Of a DNA stretch of 64,000 nucleotides, positions 26,085-35,151 are shown in pieces. Position numbers and translations under genes: made by a program. This stretch comes from Rhodanobacteraceae bacterium (GTDB taxonomy: Bacteria > Pseudomonadota > Gammaproteobacteria > Xanthomonadales > Rhodanobacteraceae), in NCBI GenBank assembly GCA_004299555.1, contig SCQU01000003.1:124001-188000 (forward strand), written 5' to 3'. Below the pieces are notes generated by a model. The model saw only the letters and a list, made by a program, of their open reading frames with translations. It did no database searches and had not been told where the DNA came from. Positions within the stretch are counted from its first letter, which is position 1, and every line of letters begins with the position of its first letter.

Positions 26085-26768
26085 TTACGGAAGCAAGCGC
26101 CCGTCCGAATCACCTGCATCGATGGGCTCGATCAGCGTGGCGTCATCGTTGCCCGGCCGCTTGGCGCCATCGCCGACCCGCCAGCCCTGCAACCCGCGGT
26201 CATGGTCCACCGGTGCGAACTGCTCCAAGGCGTCGGTTCCGGCCACCTCCGGGTCGAGCCACGAGACGACATTCCCGACCGGCACCATCACCGGCGAGCG
26301 GTCGTGTACCGATGCGACGGGTTCGACCGGCGCGCGCGTCAGGATCGCAAAACCGTCCGGCTTGATGATACCGCCAAGAAACAAAGGCGCATGGTCGCTC
26401 GGTGTGAAGTAGTACCAGGGGCGGTTCCGTGCAGACTTCTCGCCCGCGGGCTCGTAGAAACCCGTGGCCAGCACCACACAACGGTGGCGGTCGAAGTGCT
26501 CCCGGTACTCAGGCACCCGGTGGGCGGTTTCGCTGCGGACGTTGATGCGGTTGCCATGCGACGTCGGGAACGCCCACAGCCATTCGTCGAAGGCGATGCC
26601 GCCGTCCGGCGCGGATGCCGCAATCCACGTCCGGGTGCCGGGCGGGACGTTGTAGCGGGGGCCGGAAGGCAGGTCTGCAAGCTTCGCCAGTGTGGCCGGA
26701 TCAACCGCAACACCCAACACGCGCGCCCATTGCCGCGGTGACTTGTCGCCTGTGAAGCGGCCGCACAT
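26085..26768 (-). CDS. SRAP-family abasic-site-binding protein (YedK/HMCES type)
   Basis: A 227-residue SOS-response-associated protein that covalently caps abasic sites in single-stranded DNA. The start ATG 26768 gives Met-Cys at the N-terminus, so Cys2 (CGRF) becomes the catalytic first residue after Met removal. YNVPPG near 40, INVRSET near 77 and GFYE near 105 are the other active-site elements. The usual His-x-Arg-Met-Pro motif reads HDRSPVMVP, a Met-to-Ser change. It is the first chromosomal gene right of the island. Confidence 0.9.
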   Translation of the reverse strand: MCGRFTGDKSPRQWARVLGVAVDPATLAKLADLPSGPRYNVPPGTRTWIAASAPDGGIAFDEWLWAFPTSHGNRINVRSETAHRVPEYREHFDRHRCVVLATGFYEPAGEKSARNRPWYYFTPSDHAPLFLGGIIKPDGFAILTRAPVEPVASVHDRSPVMVPVGNVVSWLDPEVAGTDALEQFAPVDHDRGLQGWRVGDGAKRPGNDDATLIEPIDAGDSDGRLLP

Positions 26769-26777
26769 CACGGCGCC

Positions 26778-27215
26778 TCAGTGGAACAGATCCTTGAGCT
26801 TCTCCATGAACGACCCGGAACGCATCCGCTGCAGGGTCCGGCCCCATTGCGCCTCTGCGCTCACGCTCCGCTGGTAACCGTGTTCCTCGTCCGCCATCAG
26901 CTTCAGCACCTCATCGTCGGCGCCCGCATCCAACCAGAAACCATGCTGGTTCGGGCAGACGTCCATCTGCAGGGCATAGGCGTGGTAGTTGAAGCGCTTG
27001 AGGCGGGCCGCGCAAACAGGGCACGGCTGCGTCGTGGGCATGGCATCGTAGACCAGCATGCCCTTCTCGTCCTCGCCGAGGTCGAAGGTTTCGTTCTCCA
27101 ACTGGTCAAGCTCCTGCGCGTCCAGCCACATCCCCTTGCAGGACGGGCAGGTCTGCGTATCCACCTTGTGCCGAACCGTCTGGACGAGTTCCACGTTGCA
27201 CTTCGGGCACTTCAT
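26778..27215 (-). CDS. Two-zinc-ribbon (TFIIB-type) protein
   Basis: A 145-residue soluble protein with two zinc ribbons, CPKC...CPSC (3-30) and CPVC...CPNQHGFWLD (about 69-98), each ending in the WLDAxExD-like motif of zf-TFIIB domain proteins. Function unknown in bacteria. The start ATG 27215 has GAGGAGG upstream and removes a long unconserved N-terminal extension of the frame. It ends ten bases before the start of the SRAP gene and could be cotranscribed with it. Confidence 0.8.
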   Translation of the reverse strand: MKCPKCNVELVQTVRHKVDTQTCPSCKGMWLDAQELDQLENETFDLGEDEKGMLVYDAMPTTQPCPVCAARLKRFNYHAYALQMDVCPNQHGFWLDAGADDEVLKLMADEEHGYQRSVSAEAQWGRTLQRMRSGSFMEKLKDLFH

Positions 27216-28069
27216 TGCTGCCTCCTCGGTCAGTCGTATTGCCGATACCGCGGCGCGAAAGGTACTCGGGTTATCGGCGGTGACGCCAGTATCCGACGCA
27301 CCCTGTTGCCTCCCTCGATGGGTGAGATGATAGGGAATCACAGTGCGCGCAAGACCCTTGGGGAGCTTGCCGCGAACCATACCGCTTGAAGGACTCATGC
27401 ACTGCTCTTGGCCGAAGGCTGCTTGATCGAACTTGCCCGCGATGGAAGGTTGCCTGTGGAGGTCAGGCGGAGTGCCATCATCATCGCGCGGCGCTTTCCG
27501 ACCATCGGAGACGCCGCGTTCATGGGTGCGCTTGGGCATGAACCCAGCGGGCTCGGGGTCGGAGTGGCGGCTTCCAAGGACGCAGCCTCTTGGGCCGAGC
27601 GTTGCCAGTTCGGACCACCGCGCGATTCGACGCGACTCGGACTACTCGAGTGCGTACCTGCGCTTGGTAAACGACACATTGAGGTCACGGGGTGACGACC
27701 CGCGCGCGGATCTTGGCCATTGCAGCAGGGTCTTGTGACAGGTCGCGGTCGAACACCGCAGTCGGCCGGAACCGGACCTGCGGGCGGATTCAGCGAATAC
27801 CCGCTTGTGATTCGGCAACAGAACGCATCAGGCGGTTGCGCCCGCCCGGTTGCCCGGTTCACGCTCTTGTGCCTGTAAGAACAAACAACGCGTGGTCGTG
27901 CGCATCGCGTTCGCACCGAGGGCGCGGCTGGCCGTCTGTGCATCACCGGGTGCGCGCGACCGGGCGCGTGTAGACAACACGGGCCGCCGTGCGGCAGCAG
28001 CGGCTTCAGACTCGCGCGTGGGCGCAAACCCTTTGCGCACCAGCCGCTTTTGTCGTCGGTGACCGGGCG
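27216..28069. other. Intergenic stretch, mostly unexplained
   Basis: About 850 bp between the zinc-ribbon gene and the sugar transporter. Open frames on both strands are Arg/Pro/Ala-rich and unlike known proteins. The only recognisable content is a possible transposase stump at 27299-27398. A short hairpin GGGCG-TTA-GCGCCC overlaps the transporter stop near 28065. Confidence 0.5.
27299..27398 (-). pseudogene. Possible N-terminal stump of a Y1/RAYT-type transposase
   Basis: The minus frame contains KGLARTVIPYHLTHRGRQQG, which resembles the opening of IS200-like/REP-associated tyrosine transposases (A-R-x-VIP, then HxTxRGNxRQ). The second HUH His and the Tyr domain are absent. Short and degenerate, so tentative. 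Confidence 0.35.
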
Positions 28070-29455
28070 TTAGCGCCCAATGTGGCGTAACCGTTTGCCG
28101 CCCAGCAGGTTGCGCTCGATCTGTTCCAGCGTGACGCCGCGCGTTTCAGGCACGAACGCGATGGTGATGATCAGGAACAGCACGTTGAGGCCGGCGTACA
28201 ACCAGAACGTATGCGCGTGGCCGAAGTGGTTCAGCAATGTCAGGAACGTCGCACCGACGATCATGTTGGCGATCCAGTTGGTGACGGTGGAACATGCGAT
28301 GCCGAAGTCGCGCCCCTTGAGCGGCTGGATTTCCGAGCACAGCGTCCAGATCAAGGGGCCGGCCGACATGGCGAACCCGACGATGAACAGCAGCAGCATC
28401 GCGACCGTGAACAGTTGCTCGGCATGGGTCGCGATGCCAAGGTGCATCATCGCGCCGACCACACCGAGGCCGATCGCCATCACGCTGAATCCTATGTACA
28501 GGATCGGCTTGCGACCCCAGCGATCGACCAGCGAAATCGCGATGAAGGTCGCCAGCACGTTGATCAGGCCAACCAGTGCGGTGAACCACATCTGCTGCTC
28601 GGTCGCGTAGCCCATGTCCTTGAAGATGATGGGCGCGTAGTACATGACGACATTCATGCCGGTGAATTGCTGCATCACCTGCAGCACGATGCCAAGGCCC
28701 ACCGAGCGGCGGAAGTTCCGGTTGTCGAGGAACAGGCGGAGGCCGCTCTGCGGCGTCTTCAACTGGGCCTCGATGTCGGACAACTCCTGTTGCACATTCG
28801 CGCTGCCCCGCAGGCGGGCCAGCACCGCCGTCGCGCGTTCCCGGAAGCCGCGCATCACCAGCCAGCGCGGACTTTCCGGCAGCGTCACGACGCCGATCAG
28901 GAACAGGGCGCCCGGAATGGCGATCACACCCAGCATCCAGCGCCAGTTGCCGCTGTAGCTGAAGGCGGTGTCGGACAAGAACGCGATCAGGATGCCGATG
29001 GTGATCATCAGCTGATAGGTTGACACCATCGCTCCGCGGCTGCGCTCGGAGGAAATCTCGGCGAGGTACAGCGGCGCTGTGAAGGTGGCGATGCCGATCG
29101 CGAAGCCGAGCACGACCCGCGCTCCCATCAACGCACCCGGACTCGGCGCCACCGCGGACAGCACGGAGCCGATGACGAACAGGATCGCCGCGATGATCAA
29201 CGAACGTTTGCGTCCCAGTAGCGCGGACAGGAAGCCCGAGACGAGGGCGCCGATGGCGGCTCCACCCATCATGCTGCTGACGATCAGTTCGAGGGTGTGG
29301 TCGTCGATGCCGAAGTCATGCCGGATGAACTGGGTGGCACCGGATATCACGCCAATGTCGAGGCCGAACATCAGGCCGGCGAGTGCGGCCAGCAGGCCAA
29401 TGAAGATGGCCGTGGCGTGGGCTCGGCCGGAAGCGGGTGTGACGGACGTGCTCAT
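28070..29455 (-). CDS. Sugar:H+ symporter (MFS, GalP/XylE type)
   Basis: A 461-residue, 12-helix major facilitator of the sugar porter family, expected to import galactose or a related sugar into the cytoplasm. Motifs are LGRKRS in loop 2-3, PESPRWLV in the central loop, QQFTGMNVVMYYAP in helix 7, DRWGRKP in loop 8-9 and PETRGVTLEQIE at the C-terminus. ATG 29455 with GAGGGGATTCC is chosen; the much longer open frame upstream is unrelated. It is the last gene of the leftward dgo operon, 52 bp after the lactonase. Confidence 0.9.
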   Translation of the reverse strand: MSTSVTPASGRAHATAIFIGLLAALAGLMFGLDIGVISGATQFIRHDFGIDDHTLELIVSSMMGGAAIGALVSGFLSALLGRKRSLIIAAILFVIGSVLSAVAPSPGALMGARVVLGFAIGIATFTAPLYLAEISSERSRGAMVSTYQLMITIGILIAFLSDTAFSYSGNWRWMLGVIAIPGALFLIGVVTLPESPRWLVMRGFRERATAVLARLRGSANVQQELSDIEAQLKTPQSGLRLFLDNRNFRRSVGLGIVLQVMQQFTGMNVVMYYAPIIFKDMGYATEQQMWFTALVGLINVLATFIAISLVDRWGRKPILYIGFSVMAIGLGVVGAMMHLGIATHAEQLFTVAMLLLFIVGFAMSAGPLIWTLCSEIQPLKGRDFGIACSTVTNWIANMIVGATFLTLLNHFGHAHTFWLYAGLNVLFLIITIAFVPETRGVTLEQIERNLLGGKRLRHIGR

Positions 29456-29507
29456 GGAATCCCCTCTATGCGGTACGGCAGGTGGCGTGCGGTGTTGTTC
29501 AGGCCGG

Positions 29508-30413
29508 TCAATGGTGTGATGCAACTGGTGGCGTGCCGGCAAAGCGCGGTTCGGGCAATCCGGGAACGTCGACGGGCACCGCGAAGACGTGCCCGTCCTG
29601 GGCGCGTGCGCCGACAGCGTTGTCGGGTTGCGCGCTGGTGAGGAACAACGTGGCGAGGTCGGCTCCGCCGAGTGCTGGACGGGTCGGCCGCGCGACCGGA
29701 AGGGGGATGACGCGGGTTTCGCATCCGCGGGCGTCGTAGCGCGCGATGCGGCCGGCGTCCCATTGCGCGCTCCACACGCCGCCTTCGGCATCGACGGTGG
29801 AGCCGTCGGGCTCGCCCGCAAGTTCGGACAGGTCAACCCAGTCGCGCGGATGGAATGCTTCGCCGCCTGCGGTGTAGCTGCAGCAACGGATGATGCGCGT
29901 GGGCGAATCGCAGTAGTACAACGTGCGCCCGTCGGGACTGAACGCAATGCCGTTGGCGATCGCGACGCGGCCCAAGGCGAGCCGGTGCAGCGAAAGGTCG
30001 GCGTCCAGCCGGTAGAAGGCACCCAGCGGTGACGCTGGCCCGCCGCCTGCCGGTTCGTGCTTGGTACCAAACACGAAACGACCTTCGCGGTCGCACGCCC
30101 CGTCATTGATGCGCGTAGGCATGCCCGGTTCAACGTCGCAGACCGGGATGATGTTGCCGGTCGCGAGATGGAAGAATGCCAGCCGCGTGGCCAGGCCCAG
30201 AAGCATCCAGCCTTCCGCTTCACAGAGCGCCAGGCACGCCAACGGCTCGGGCAGGCTCCACGTGCGCGTTGCATCCGTCGCGGGGCAGTGCCGCCACAAG
30301 GTCGCCGCGGTGATGTCCGTCCAGTACAGCGACTGGTCGCGCGCGTCCCACACGATGCCTTCGCCGAGCGCGTTGCCTGCCGCGACGGCGCGCGTGGCGG
30401 CCAGGCGCGTCAC
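29508..30413 (-). CDS. SMP-30/gluconolactonase-family sugar lactonase
   Basis: A 301-residue six-bladed beta-propeller lactonase, likely hydrolysing D-galactono-lactone to galactonate. Metal-site residues appear in LGEGIVWD (Glu), RINDGACD (Asn), ANGIAFSPDG (Asn) and GSTVDAEGGVW. Start GTG 30413 overlaps the stop of the dehydrogenase gene (GTGA). Its position between dehydrogenase and dehydratase genes assigns the step. Substrate is inferred, since the family also acts on arabino-, glucono- and xylono-lactones. Confidence 0.85.
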   Translation of the reverse strand: MTRLAATRAVAAGNALGEGIVWDARDQSLYWTDITAATLWRHCPATDATRTWSLPEPLACLALCEAEGWMLLGLATRLAFFHLATGNIIPVCDVEPGMPTRINDGACDREGRFVFGTKHEPAGGGPASPLGAFYRLDADLSLHRLALGRVAIANGIAFSPDGRTLYYCDSPTRIIRCCSYTAGGEAFHPRDWVDLSELAGEPDGSTVDAEGGVWSAQWDAGRIARYDARGCETRVIPLPVARPTRPALGGADLATLFLTSAQPDNAVGARAQDGHVFAVPVDVPGLPEPRFAGTPPVASHH

Positions 30414-31174
30414 ACCCAACCGCCATCGACGATGAAACTTTGCCCGGTACACATCCGGCTGTCGTCAGCGGCAAGGAACAGTGCGGCCCGCGCCAGGTCG
30501 TCGGGTTCCAGGTGGCCAGGCAGGCACTGGCGGCGTCGTATTTCCGCCTCGCCTTCCGCGTCCAGCCACAGACGTTGCTGCTTTTCGGTCATGACCCAGC
30601 CAGGCACCAGGCAATTGATGCGGATGTGGTCGCGGCCGAGCGTGCGTGCAAGGCCGTTCACCAGGCCGTGGATGGCGGCCTTGGCGGTTGCATACAACGG
30701 ATAGTCCGCGTTCTTGATCATCCAGCCGGTGGAGCCCAGGCAAACGACCGAGCCCCCGCCCAGGCGGCGCATGTCCTCGACCACGGCTTGTGTTGCGAAG
30801 TACTGATGGCGCAGGTTCACGGCCATGCTGCCGTCAAATTCCGCCGGCGTTGTCGTTTCCAGCTTGTGGCGTACGTCGTTGGCGACGTTGTTGACGAGTA
30901 CCGCAATCGGACCGATCCGCTCGTGCGCCACGTGGATCGATTCGGCCAGCGCCGCAAGGTCGGCAACGTCGCAATGCAGGAAAACGGGCCGATGGCGGGC
31001 GTTGCGGAGTGTATGCACCAGCTCGGCGGCGCTACTGTCGTCCACGTCGAGAAAGGCCACCTTTGCGCCTTGCTGCGCGAATGCGGTGACGAACGCGGCG
31101 CCGATGCCGGTGGCGCCTCCGGTGATCACTGCCGTGCGATCGACGAGGCTTGGATAGGTGGCGTAGCGCGGCAT
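30410..31174 (-). CDS. SDR-family sugar dehydrogenase (probable D-galactose dehydrogenase)
   Basis: A 254-residue short-chain dehydrogenase. Cofactor motif TGGATGIG lies near residues 18-25 with an acidic residue after beta-2 (FLDVDD), which favours NAD. NNVAND is near 94-99, catalytic Ser in CLGSTGW and Tyr-Lys in YPLYATAK. Its place in the dgo operon predicts oxidation of D-galactose to galactonolactone. L-arabinose or L-fucose dehydrogenases of the same family cannot be excluded from sequence alone. Confidence 0.85.
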   Translation of the reverse strand: MPRYATYPSLVDRTAVITGGATGIGAAFVTAFAQQGAKVAFLDVDDSSAAELVHTLRNARHRPVFLHCDVADLAALAESIHVAHERIGPIAVLVNNVANDVRHKLETTTPAEFDGSMAVNLRHQYFATQAVVEDMRRLGGGSVVCLGSTGWMIKNADYPLYATAKAAIHGLVNGLARTLGRDHIRINCLVPGWVMTEKQQRLWLDAEGEAEIRRRQCLPGHLEPDDLARAALFLAADDSRMCTGQSFIVDGGWV

Positions 31175-31206
31175 GGGGTGGCCCGTTCAATCGTTGATAC
31201 GTGACT

Positions 31207-32355
31207 TCACCATTCCGAGATGCTGCCATCCGGATGGCGCCAGACCGGGTTGCGCCAGCGGTGGCCAACCTTCGCGCGTTCCACCACGTACTTCTCGTTG
31301 ACGGTGATCCCGAGCCCAGGTCCGGTCGGGATACCGAGCATGCCGTCCTTGTAGTTGAACACGCTGCGATCTACCACGTAGTCCAGCAGATCATTGTCCT
31401 TGTTGTAGTGAATACCGAGTGACTGTTCCTGGATGAAAGCGTTGTGGCACACGGCGTCGAGCTGCAGGTTGGCCGCCAGTGCGATCGGTCCCAGCGGGCA
31501 GTGCAACGCCAGTGCCACATCCCATGCTTCGGCCATTGCGGCGATCTTGCGGGTTTCAGTGATGCCGCCGGCGTGGGAGGGGTCCGGTTGGATGATGTCG
31601 ACGCCGCCCGTCATCAGCACCCGCTTGAAGTCGTAGCGTGAGTACAGGCGCTCACCGAGCGCGATCGGTGCGGGCGACAGCGCCGCGAGTTCCGGGATCG
31701 CTTCGAGGTAGTCCGACAGCACCGGTTCCTCGATGAACATCAAATGGAACGGTGCCAACTCGGCCATCAGCAGCTTGGCCATCGGCTTGTGTACCCGGCC
31801 GTGAAAATCCAGTGCGAGCCCGATGTGCGGGCCGACTGCGTCGCGCACGGCTTGCACGTTTTCCAGCACGCGCGTCACCTTGTCGTGGCTGTCAACGTAG
31901 TGGAGTTCTGAGGTTGCGTTCATCTTGAGTGCGGTGAACCCCCGCGACACCGCACTCCTGGCTGCGGCGGCCGTATCGGACGGGCGGTCTCCGCCGATCC
32001 ACGAATAACAGCGGATACGTTCGCGCACAGGGCCACCCAACAAGACATGCACCGGTTGCCCAAGATCCTTGCCCTTGATGTCCCACAGTGCCTGGTCTAT
32101 GCCCGCGATCGCGCTCATCAGGATCGGCCCGCCGCGGTAGAAGCCACCGCGGTACATCAAGCTCCAGATGTCCTCGATGTGGCGCGGGTCTTGCCCGACG
32201 AGGTAGTCGGACAGTTCGTCCACCGCCGCAGCCACCGTCTGCGCGCGGCCTTCGACCACGGGCTCGCCCCAACCGCTGACGCCGCTGTCGGTGTCAATGC
32301 GCAGGAACAGCCATCGTGGTGGAACCAGGAATGTCGTCAGTTTGGTTATTTTCAT
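31207..32355 (-). CDS. dgoD: D-galactonate dehydratase
   Basis: A 382-residue enolase-superfamily enzyme of the same length as the E. coli enzyme; it converts D-galactonate to 2-keto-3-deoxygalactonate. Expected residues are present: [13 protein letters not shown] (metal Asp and catalytic His near 183-185), FIEEPVL (Glu), [12 protein letters not shown] (Glu) and [13 protein letters not shown] (His). The start ATG 32355 overlaps the aldolase stop (ATGA). An upstream extension of the frame lies within the aldolase gene and is not real. Confidence 0.93.
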   Translation of the reverse strand: MKITKLTTFLVPPRWLFLRIDTDSGVSGWGEPVVEGRAQTVAAAVDELSDYLVGQDPRHIEDIWSLMYRGGFYRGGPILMSAIAGIDQALWDIKGKDLGQPVHVLLGGPVRERIRCYSWIGGDRPSDTAAAARSAVSRGFTALKMNATSELHYVDSHDKVTRVLENVQAVRDAVGPHIGLALDFHGRVHKPMAKLLMAELAPFHLMFIEEPVLSDYLEAIPELAALSPAPIALGERLYSRYDFKRVLMTGGVDIIQPDPSHAGGITETRKIAAMAEAWDVALALHCPLGPIALAANLQLDAVCHNAFIQEQSLGIHYNKDNDLLDYVVDRSVFNYKDGMLGIPTGPGLGITVNEKYVVERAKVGHRWRNPVWRHPDGSISEW

Positions 32356-32990
32356 TCTTGTGCGCCTTCCGAAGCGATTGCAGCCCACGCATTGGCGAAC
32401 GCCTTCGCCGCCGCTTCGATCTCCCCGATGCTGCGGTCGGGTTTGTACAGTGCCGAACCAATACCGAAGCCGGTCGCGCCGGCGCGAACGTACTCCGCCA
32501 TGCCGGTGGGCGTAATGCCGCCGACTGGCAGCACATTCACACCCTGTGGCAGTACGGCGCGCCAGGCGTGTAGCACCTTGGGTGTAATCTGCTCCGCCGG
32601 GAATACCTTGATTGCATCGGCACCCGCGTGTAGCGCTGCGAAGGCTTCGCTGGGCGTCGCGGTGCCGGGCGTGCAATACAAGTTCATTTCTTTGGCCGTC
32701 TCGATGATTGCAAGGTCGGTGTGCGGCGTGACGATCAGGCGTCCGCCCGCGTCTGCCACCCGACGGACGTCCGCGACGTTCAATACGGTGCCTGCACCGA
32801 CCGTGCAGCGGTCACCGAATGCGCGTACCAGCCGTTCGATGCTCTGGAGGGGGCTGGGCGAGTTGAGCGGCACTTCAATGACGTGAAAGCCCGTATCCGT
32901 CAGCGCGGTGCCTACCGCGACTACCTCGTTCGGCTCCACGCCGCGCAGGATGGCGACCAAGGGCAACGGTTGCAGCCAAAACGGGCCCAT
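32352..32990 (-). CDS. dgoA: 2-keto-3-deoxy-6-phosphogalactonate aldolase
   Basis: A 212-residue class I aldolase giving pyruvate and glyceraldehyde 3-phosphate. The KDPG/KDPGal fold is recognisable by LVAILRGV at the start, the Glu of [19 protein letters not shown], and the Schiff-base Lys in DAIKVFPAE. VEVPLNSPxPxxS rather than the KDPG form suggests the galactonate enzyme. Its start follows the kinase stop directly (TGA-ATG). Confidence 0.93.
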   Translation of the reverse strand: MGPFWLQPLPLVAILRGVEPNEVVAVGTALTDTGFHVIEVPLNSPSPLQSIERLVRAFGDRCTVGAGTVLNVADVRRVADAGGRLIVTPHTDLAIIETAKEMNLYCTPGTATPSEAFAALHAGADAIKVFPAEQITPKVLHAWRAVLPQGVNVLPVGGITPTGMAEYVRAGATGFGIGSALYKPDRSIGEIEAAAKAFANAWAAIASEGAQE

Positions 32991-33938
32991 TCAGGCGGGC
33001 TCCTGCGTCGATGGGTCAGCGGCACCGGTGCGCTGGGTTGCTAACGCCAGGTGAACCTGCCACGCGCCGTGTGCGGCGGTGCCGGACAACGCGGCGGGTT
33101 GCGGCAGGCCGAATGTGGTGGCGGCCCGTTGGTACAATGTGCACTGCCGCGCATCGCCGACCAGGGTTGGAGCCGAACTGGCCAGCCAGCCGCTGGCAAG
33201 CATGGCGCGCCATTCCTCGCCGATCAAAAGCCCCGAGATGTAACTGGGGATTGCGGCCCGCTCGAGACGCGACTCAAGTGCCAGCGTGCGTGCGGAAAAA
33301 ATCTGTGTCAGCACGCCGGCGTTGCCTGATGCGTGCGCCGTACGCACACCATTGTCGAATGCGGGCCAATCGGTCGCGGAGGGCATGCCGGCAGGAATCA
33401 TCGCGCCCAGTATCGAGTGCTGCGTCAACAGTGCATAGATCTCGCCGGTCATCATCGTCGAGAAGCCTGCAATCCTGCCTTCGCGAATGTTGACCCACTT
33501 GCTATGGGTACCCGGCAGCACGATTTGCGAGGTGATCGCGAGGTCGGGGCACATAGCCAGTGCGCCCATGATTTCAGTTTCCTCGCCCCGCATCACGTCC
33601 AGACGCACTGCATCGCGTACACCGGGCACGATGGACAACGTCCGTCCGCCGCCGGCATCAAAGCGTGTCGCGTACTCCGCCAGTACTTCGAGCCCGGCCG
33701 GCGCATCGACGTAAGGCACTTCGTGCCAGCCCTGCCGACTGCCCACCATGCCCGAAGCGATGACCGGGCAGTCTGGCCACCCGGCGCAAATATCGCTGAG
33801 CGCGCGCTCGAATCCGCCCTGTGGCAAGTGGCGGATACCCCAGGGACGCGCGCGCTCTTCACGCACACTGCCGTCCGCGTCAAGCAACGTAGCGCGAAGG
33901 CTGGAGGTTCCCCAATCGATGCCGATCGCAGGTTGCAT
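32991..33938 (-). CDS. dgoK: 2-keto-3-deoxygalactonate kinase
   Basis: A 315-residue DgoK-family sugar acid kinase that phosphorylates KDGal at C6 before aldol cleavage. DWGTSSLRATLLD near residues 8-20 is the phosphate-1 motif, and ILPGTHSKWV is characteristic of the family. It is slightly longer than the E. coli enzyme because of an unconserved C-terminal tail. It lies five bases after the regulator gene in the same operon. Confidence 0.92.
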   Translation of the reverse strand: MQPAIGIDWGTSSLRATLLDADGSVREERARPWGIRHLPQGGFERALSDICAGWPDCPVIASGMVGSRQGWHEVPYVDAPAGLEVLAEYATRFDAGGGRTLSIVPGVRDAVRLDVMRGEETEIMGALAMCPDLAITSQIVLPGTHSKWVNIREGRIAGFSTMMTGEIYALLTQHSILGAMIPAGMPSATDWPAFDNGVRTAHASGNAGVLTQIFSARTLALESRLERAAIPSYISGLLIGEEWRAMLASGWLASSAPTLVGDARQCTLYQRAATTFGLPQPAALSGTAAHGAWQVHLALATQRTGAADPSTQEPA

Positions 33939-33943
33939 GGGGT

Positions 33944-34660
33944 CTATGAGCGCGCTCGGCGCCGCTTGCCTGCGGCCAGGTTGTTGCGCGAGTCCGCGAT
34001 CAGCGCCAGCATGGCGCGCCGCGCCGCCTGCGGTTGGCGACGGCGAATGGATTCAAGCACTCTCCGATGATGTGGCAGCGAGTATTTGAAGTCCTTCGCG
34101 GCCCTCGCCGATAGCGAGAAAAAAGTTTCGAGCGAGGTTTCCACCACCGAGAACAGCGAAACCATCAATTCGTTGTTCGTCGCGTCCAGTATCGCTTCGT
34201 GAAAAACAACGTCTGCCGTCGTCCAAGCCTTGAGATTGGTCGCCGCAGCCATCGACGCGTAGGCCGTGTCCAACGCCGCGAGCTGTGGAACTTCGCAACG
34301 ACGCGCAGCCAACGCGGCGGCCGCTGGTTCGATGACTTCCCGCATTTCGACCAGCTTCTGTACGAAGTCATCGGTTGGCATGGAGGCGCACCGCCATGCC
34401 AGTACCTGGCCATCCAGTTGGTGCCAGAACCGTGAGTCGCGAATCCGCGTGCCTACTTTCGGTCGCGACTCGACCAGTCCCTTGGCGGCGAGAACCTTGA
34501 CAGCCTCCCTCAATACCGAGCGGCTGACGTCCATTTGTTGCGCGAGGGTATCTTCGCGCGGCAGCACCTCGCCGGGTTGAAGGTCGCCGCCCACGATTTG
34601 GCGCCCGAGCGCCTGAATGACCTGATCGTGGAGGTTGCGTTGCGTTACCCGTTCAATCAT
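33944..34660 (-). CDS. dgoR: GntR/FadR-family repressor of the galactonate genes (DgoR-like)
   Basis: A 238-residue regulator. A GntR winged helix lies at about 10-75 (PGEVLPREDTLAQQMDVSRS, then LAAKGLVESRPKVGTRIRD). The C-terminal FCD effector domain carries the metal residues in the helical bundle (DVVFHEAILDATNN, then LPHHRRVLESI). It is first in the leftward dgo operon and should respond to galactonate or a downstream acid. Two similar AT-rich sites, 34765-34788 before its own gene and 35038-35061 before the TonB receptor, are the likely targets. Confidence 0.88.
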   Translation of the reverse strand: MIERVTQRNLHDQVIQALGRQIVGGDLQPGEVLPREDTLAQQMDVSRSVLREAVKVLAAKGLVESRPKVGTRIRDSRFWHQLDGQVLAWRCASMPTDDFVQKLVEMREVIEPAAAALAARRCEVPQLAALDTAYASMAAATNLKAWTTADVVFHEAILDATNNELMVSLFSVVETSLETFFSLSARAAKDFKYSLPHHRRVLESIRRRQPQAARRAMLALIADSRNNLAAGKRRRARS

Positions 34661-34764
34661 GGCTGCCCTCGTTGACCCTGCACGTCGATCGTGGATCGGT
34701 TACGGCCCATCCGTCAACGACCGTCGCTGTCGTGATCGGCACTAGTCGTGCTAATGAGATGCCA

Positions 34765-34788
34765 TAAAGCATACAAGATGATTACATA
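34765..34788. promoter_or_regulatory. Candidate DgoR operator (leftward operon)
   Basis: TAAAGCATACAAGATGATTA begins a 24-bp site that matches 18 of 24 positions with 35038-35061. On the minus strand a weak promoter overlaps it (TTGCAA, 19 bp, TATGCT). Binding here would repress dgoR and the genes after it. Confidence 0.5.
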
Positions 34789-35031
34789 CAAATTGCAAAC
34801 AATCTGTTCGTGGCGTGCGTGGGACGGTCGCCAGTAGCCCCTCACGAGGTCATTGCCCCTTTGGGGGTGAAACGGTTCGCCTGCGGGCGACGATCGGAGC
34901 GCAAGAGCAGAAACCCCTAGTGTAGCTTGCGTCGTAGTTGCTTCTGTCACTACCGAGCTGGTGTGGTGGCGATCGGAGAGCCCTTGCGCGGGCACCTGTC
35001 AATGGGCGTCACGGCGTACCACCGTTACTGC

Positions 35032-35060
35032 TTGACGTAAAGCATATTGTATGATTATAT
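35032..35060 (+). promoter_or_regulatory. Sigma-70 promoter of the TonB receptor gene
   Basis: TTGACG (35032-35037), 17-bp spacer, TTATAT (35055-35060). It is the best promoter match in the window, with transcription expected to start near 35067. Confidence 0.65.
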
Positions 35061-35061
35061 C
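35038..35061. promoter_or_regulatory. Candidate DgoR operator (rightward genes)
   Basis: TAAAGCATATTGTATGATTA begins the second 24-bp site, which fills the spacer and -10 of the rightward promoter. A bound repressor would block RNA polymerase directly, linking uptake and glycosidase genes to the galactose operon. Confidence 0.5.
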
Positions 35062-35151
35062 CGCACAGAGTCGAGGTATGCGGCGCGTTAAGTGGGGGGA
35101 TGGCTGTTCGCCGGCCGTCTGCAACCGGTTGTCACCTGCGAGGTGAGTGAT

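Larger units (their letters stand above)
34661..35151. other. Divergent control region between dgoR and the TonB receptor
   Basis: About 490 bp, markedly AT-rich near both ends compared with its surroundings. It holds the two candidate operators, a good rightward promoter at 35032-35060, and nothing else recognisable. The middle contains no credible gene. Confidence 0.7.

Noticed and set aside
27395-28027. 210-codon minus-strand frame before the sugar transporter
   Set aside because: Low-complexity Ser/Pro/Arg/Ala composition, no ribosome-binding site and no family likeness.
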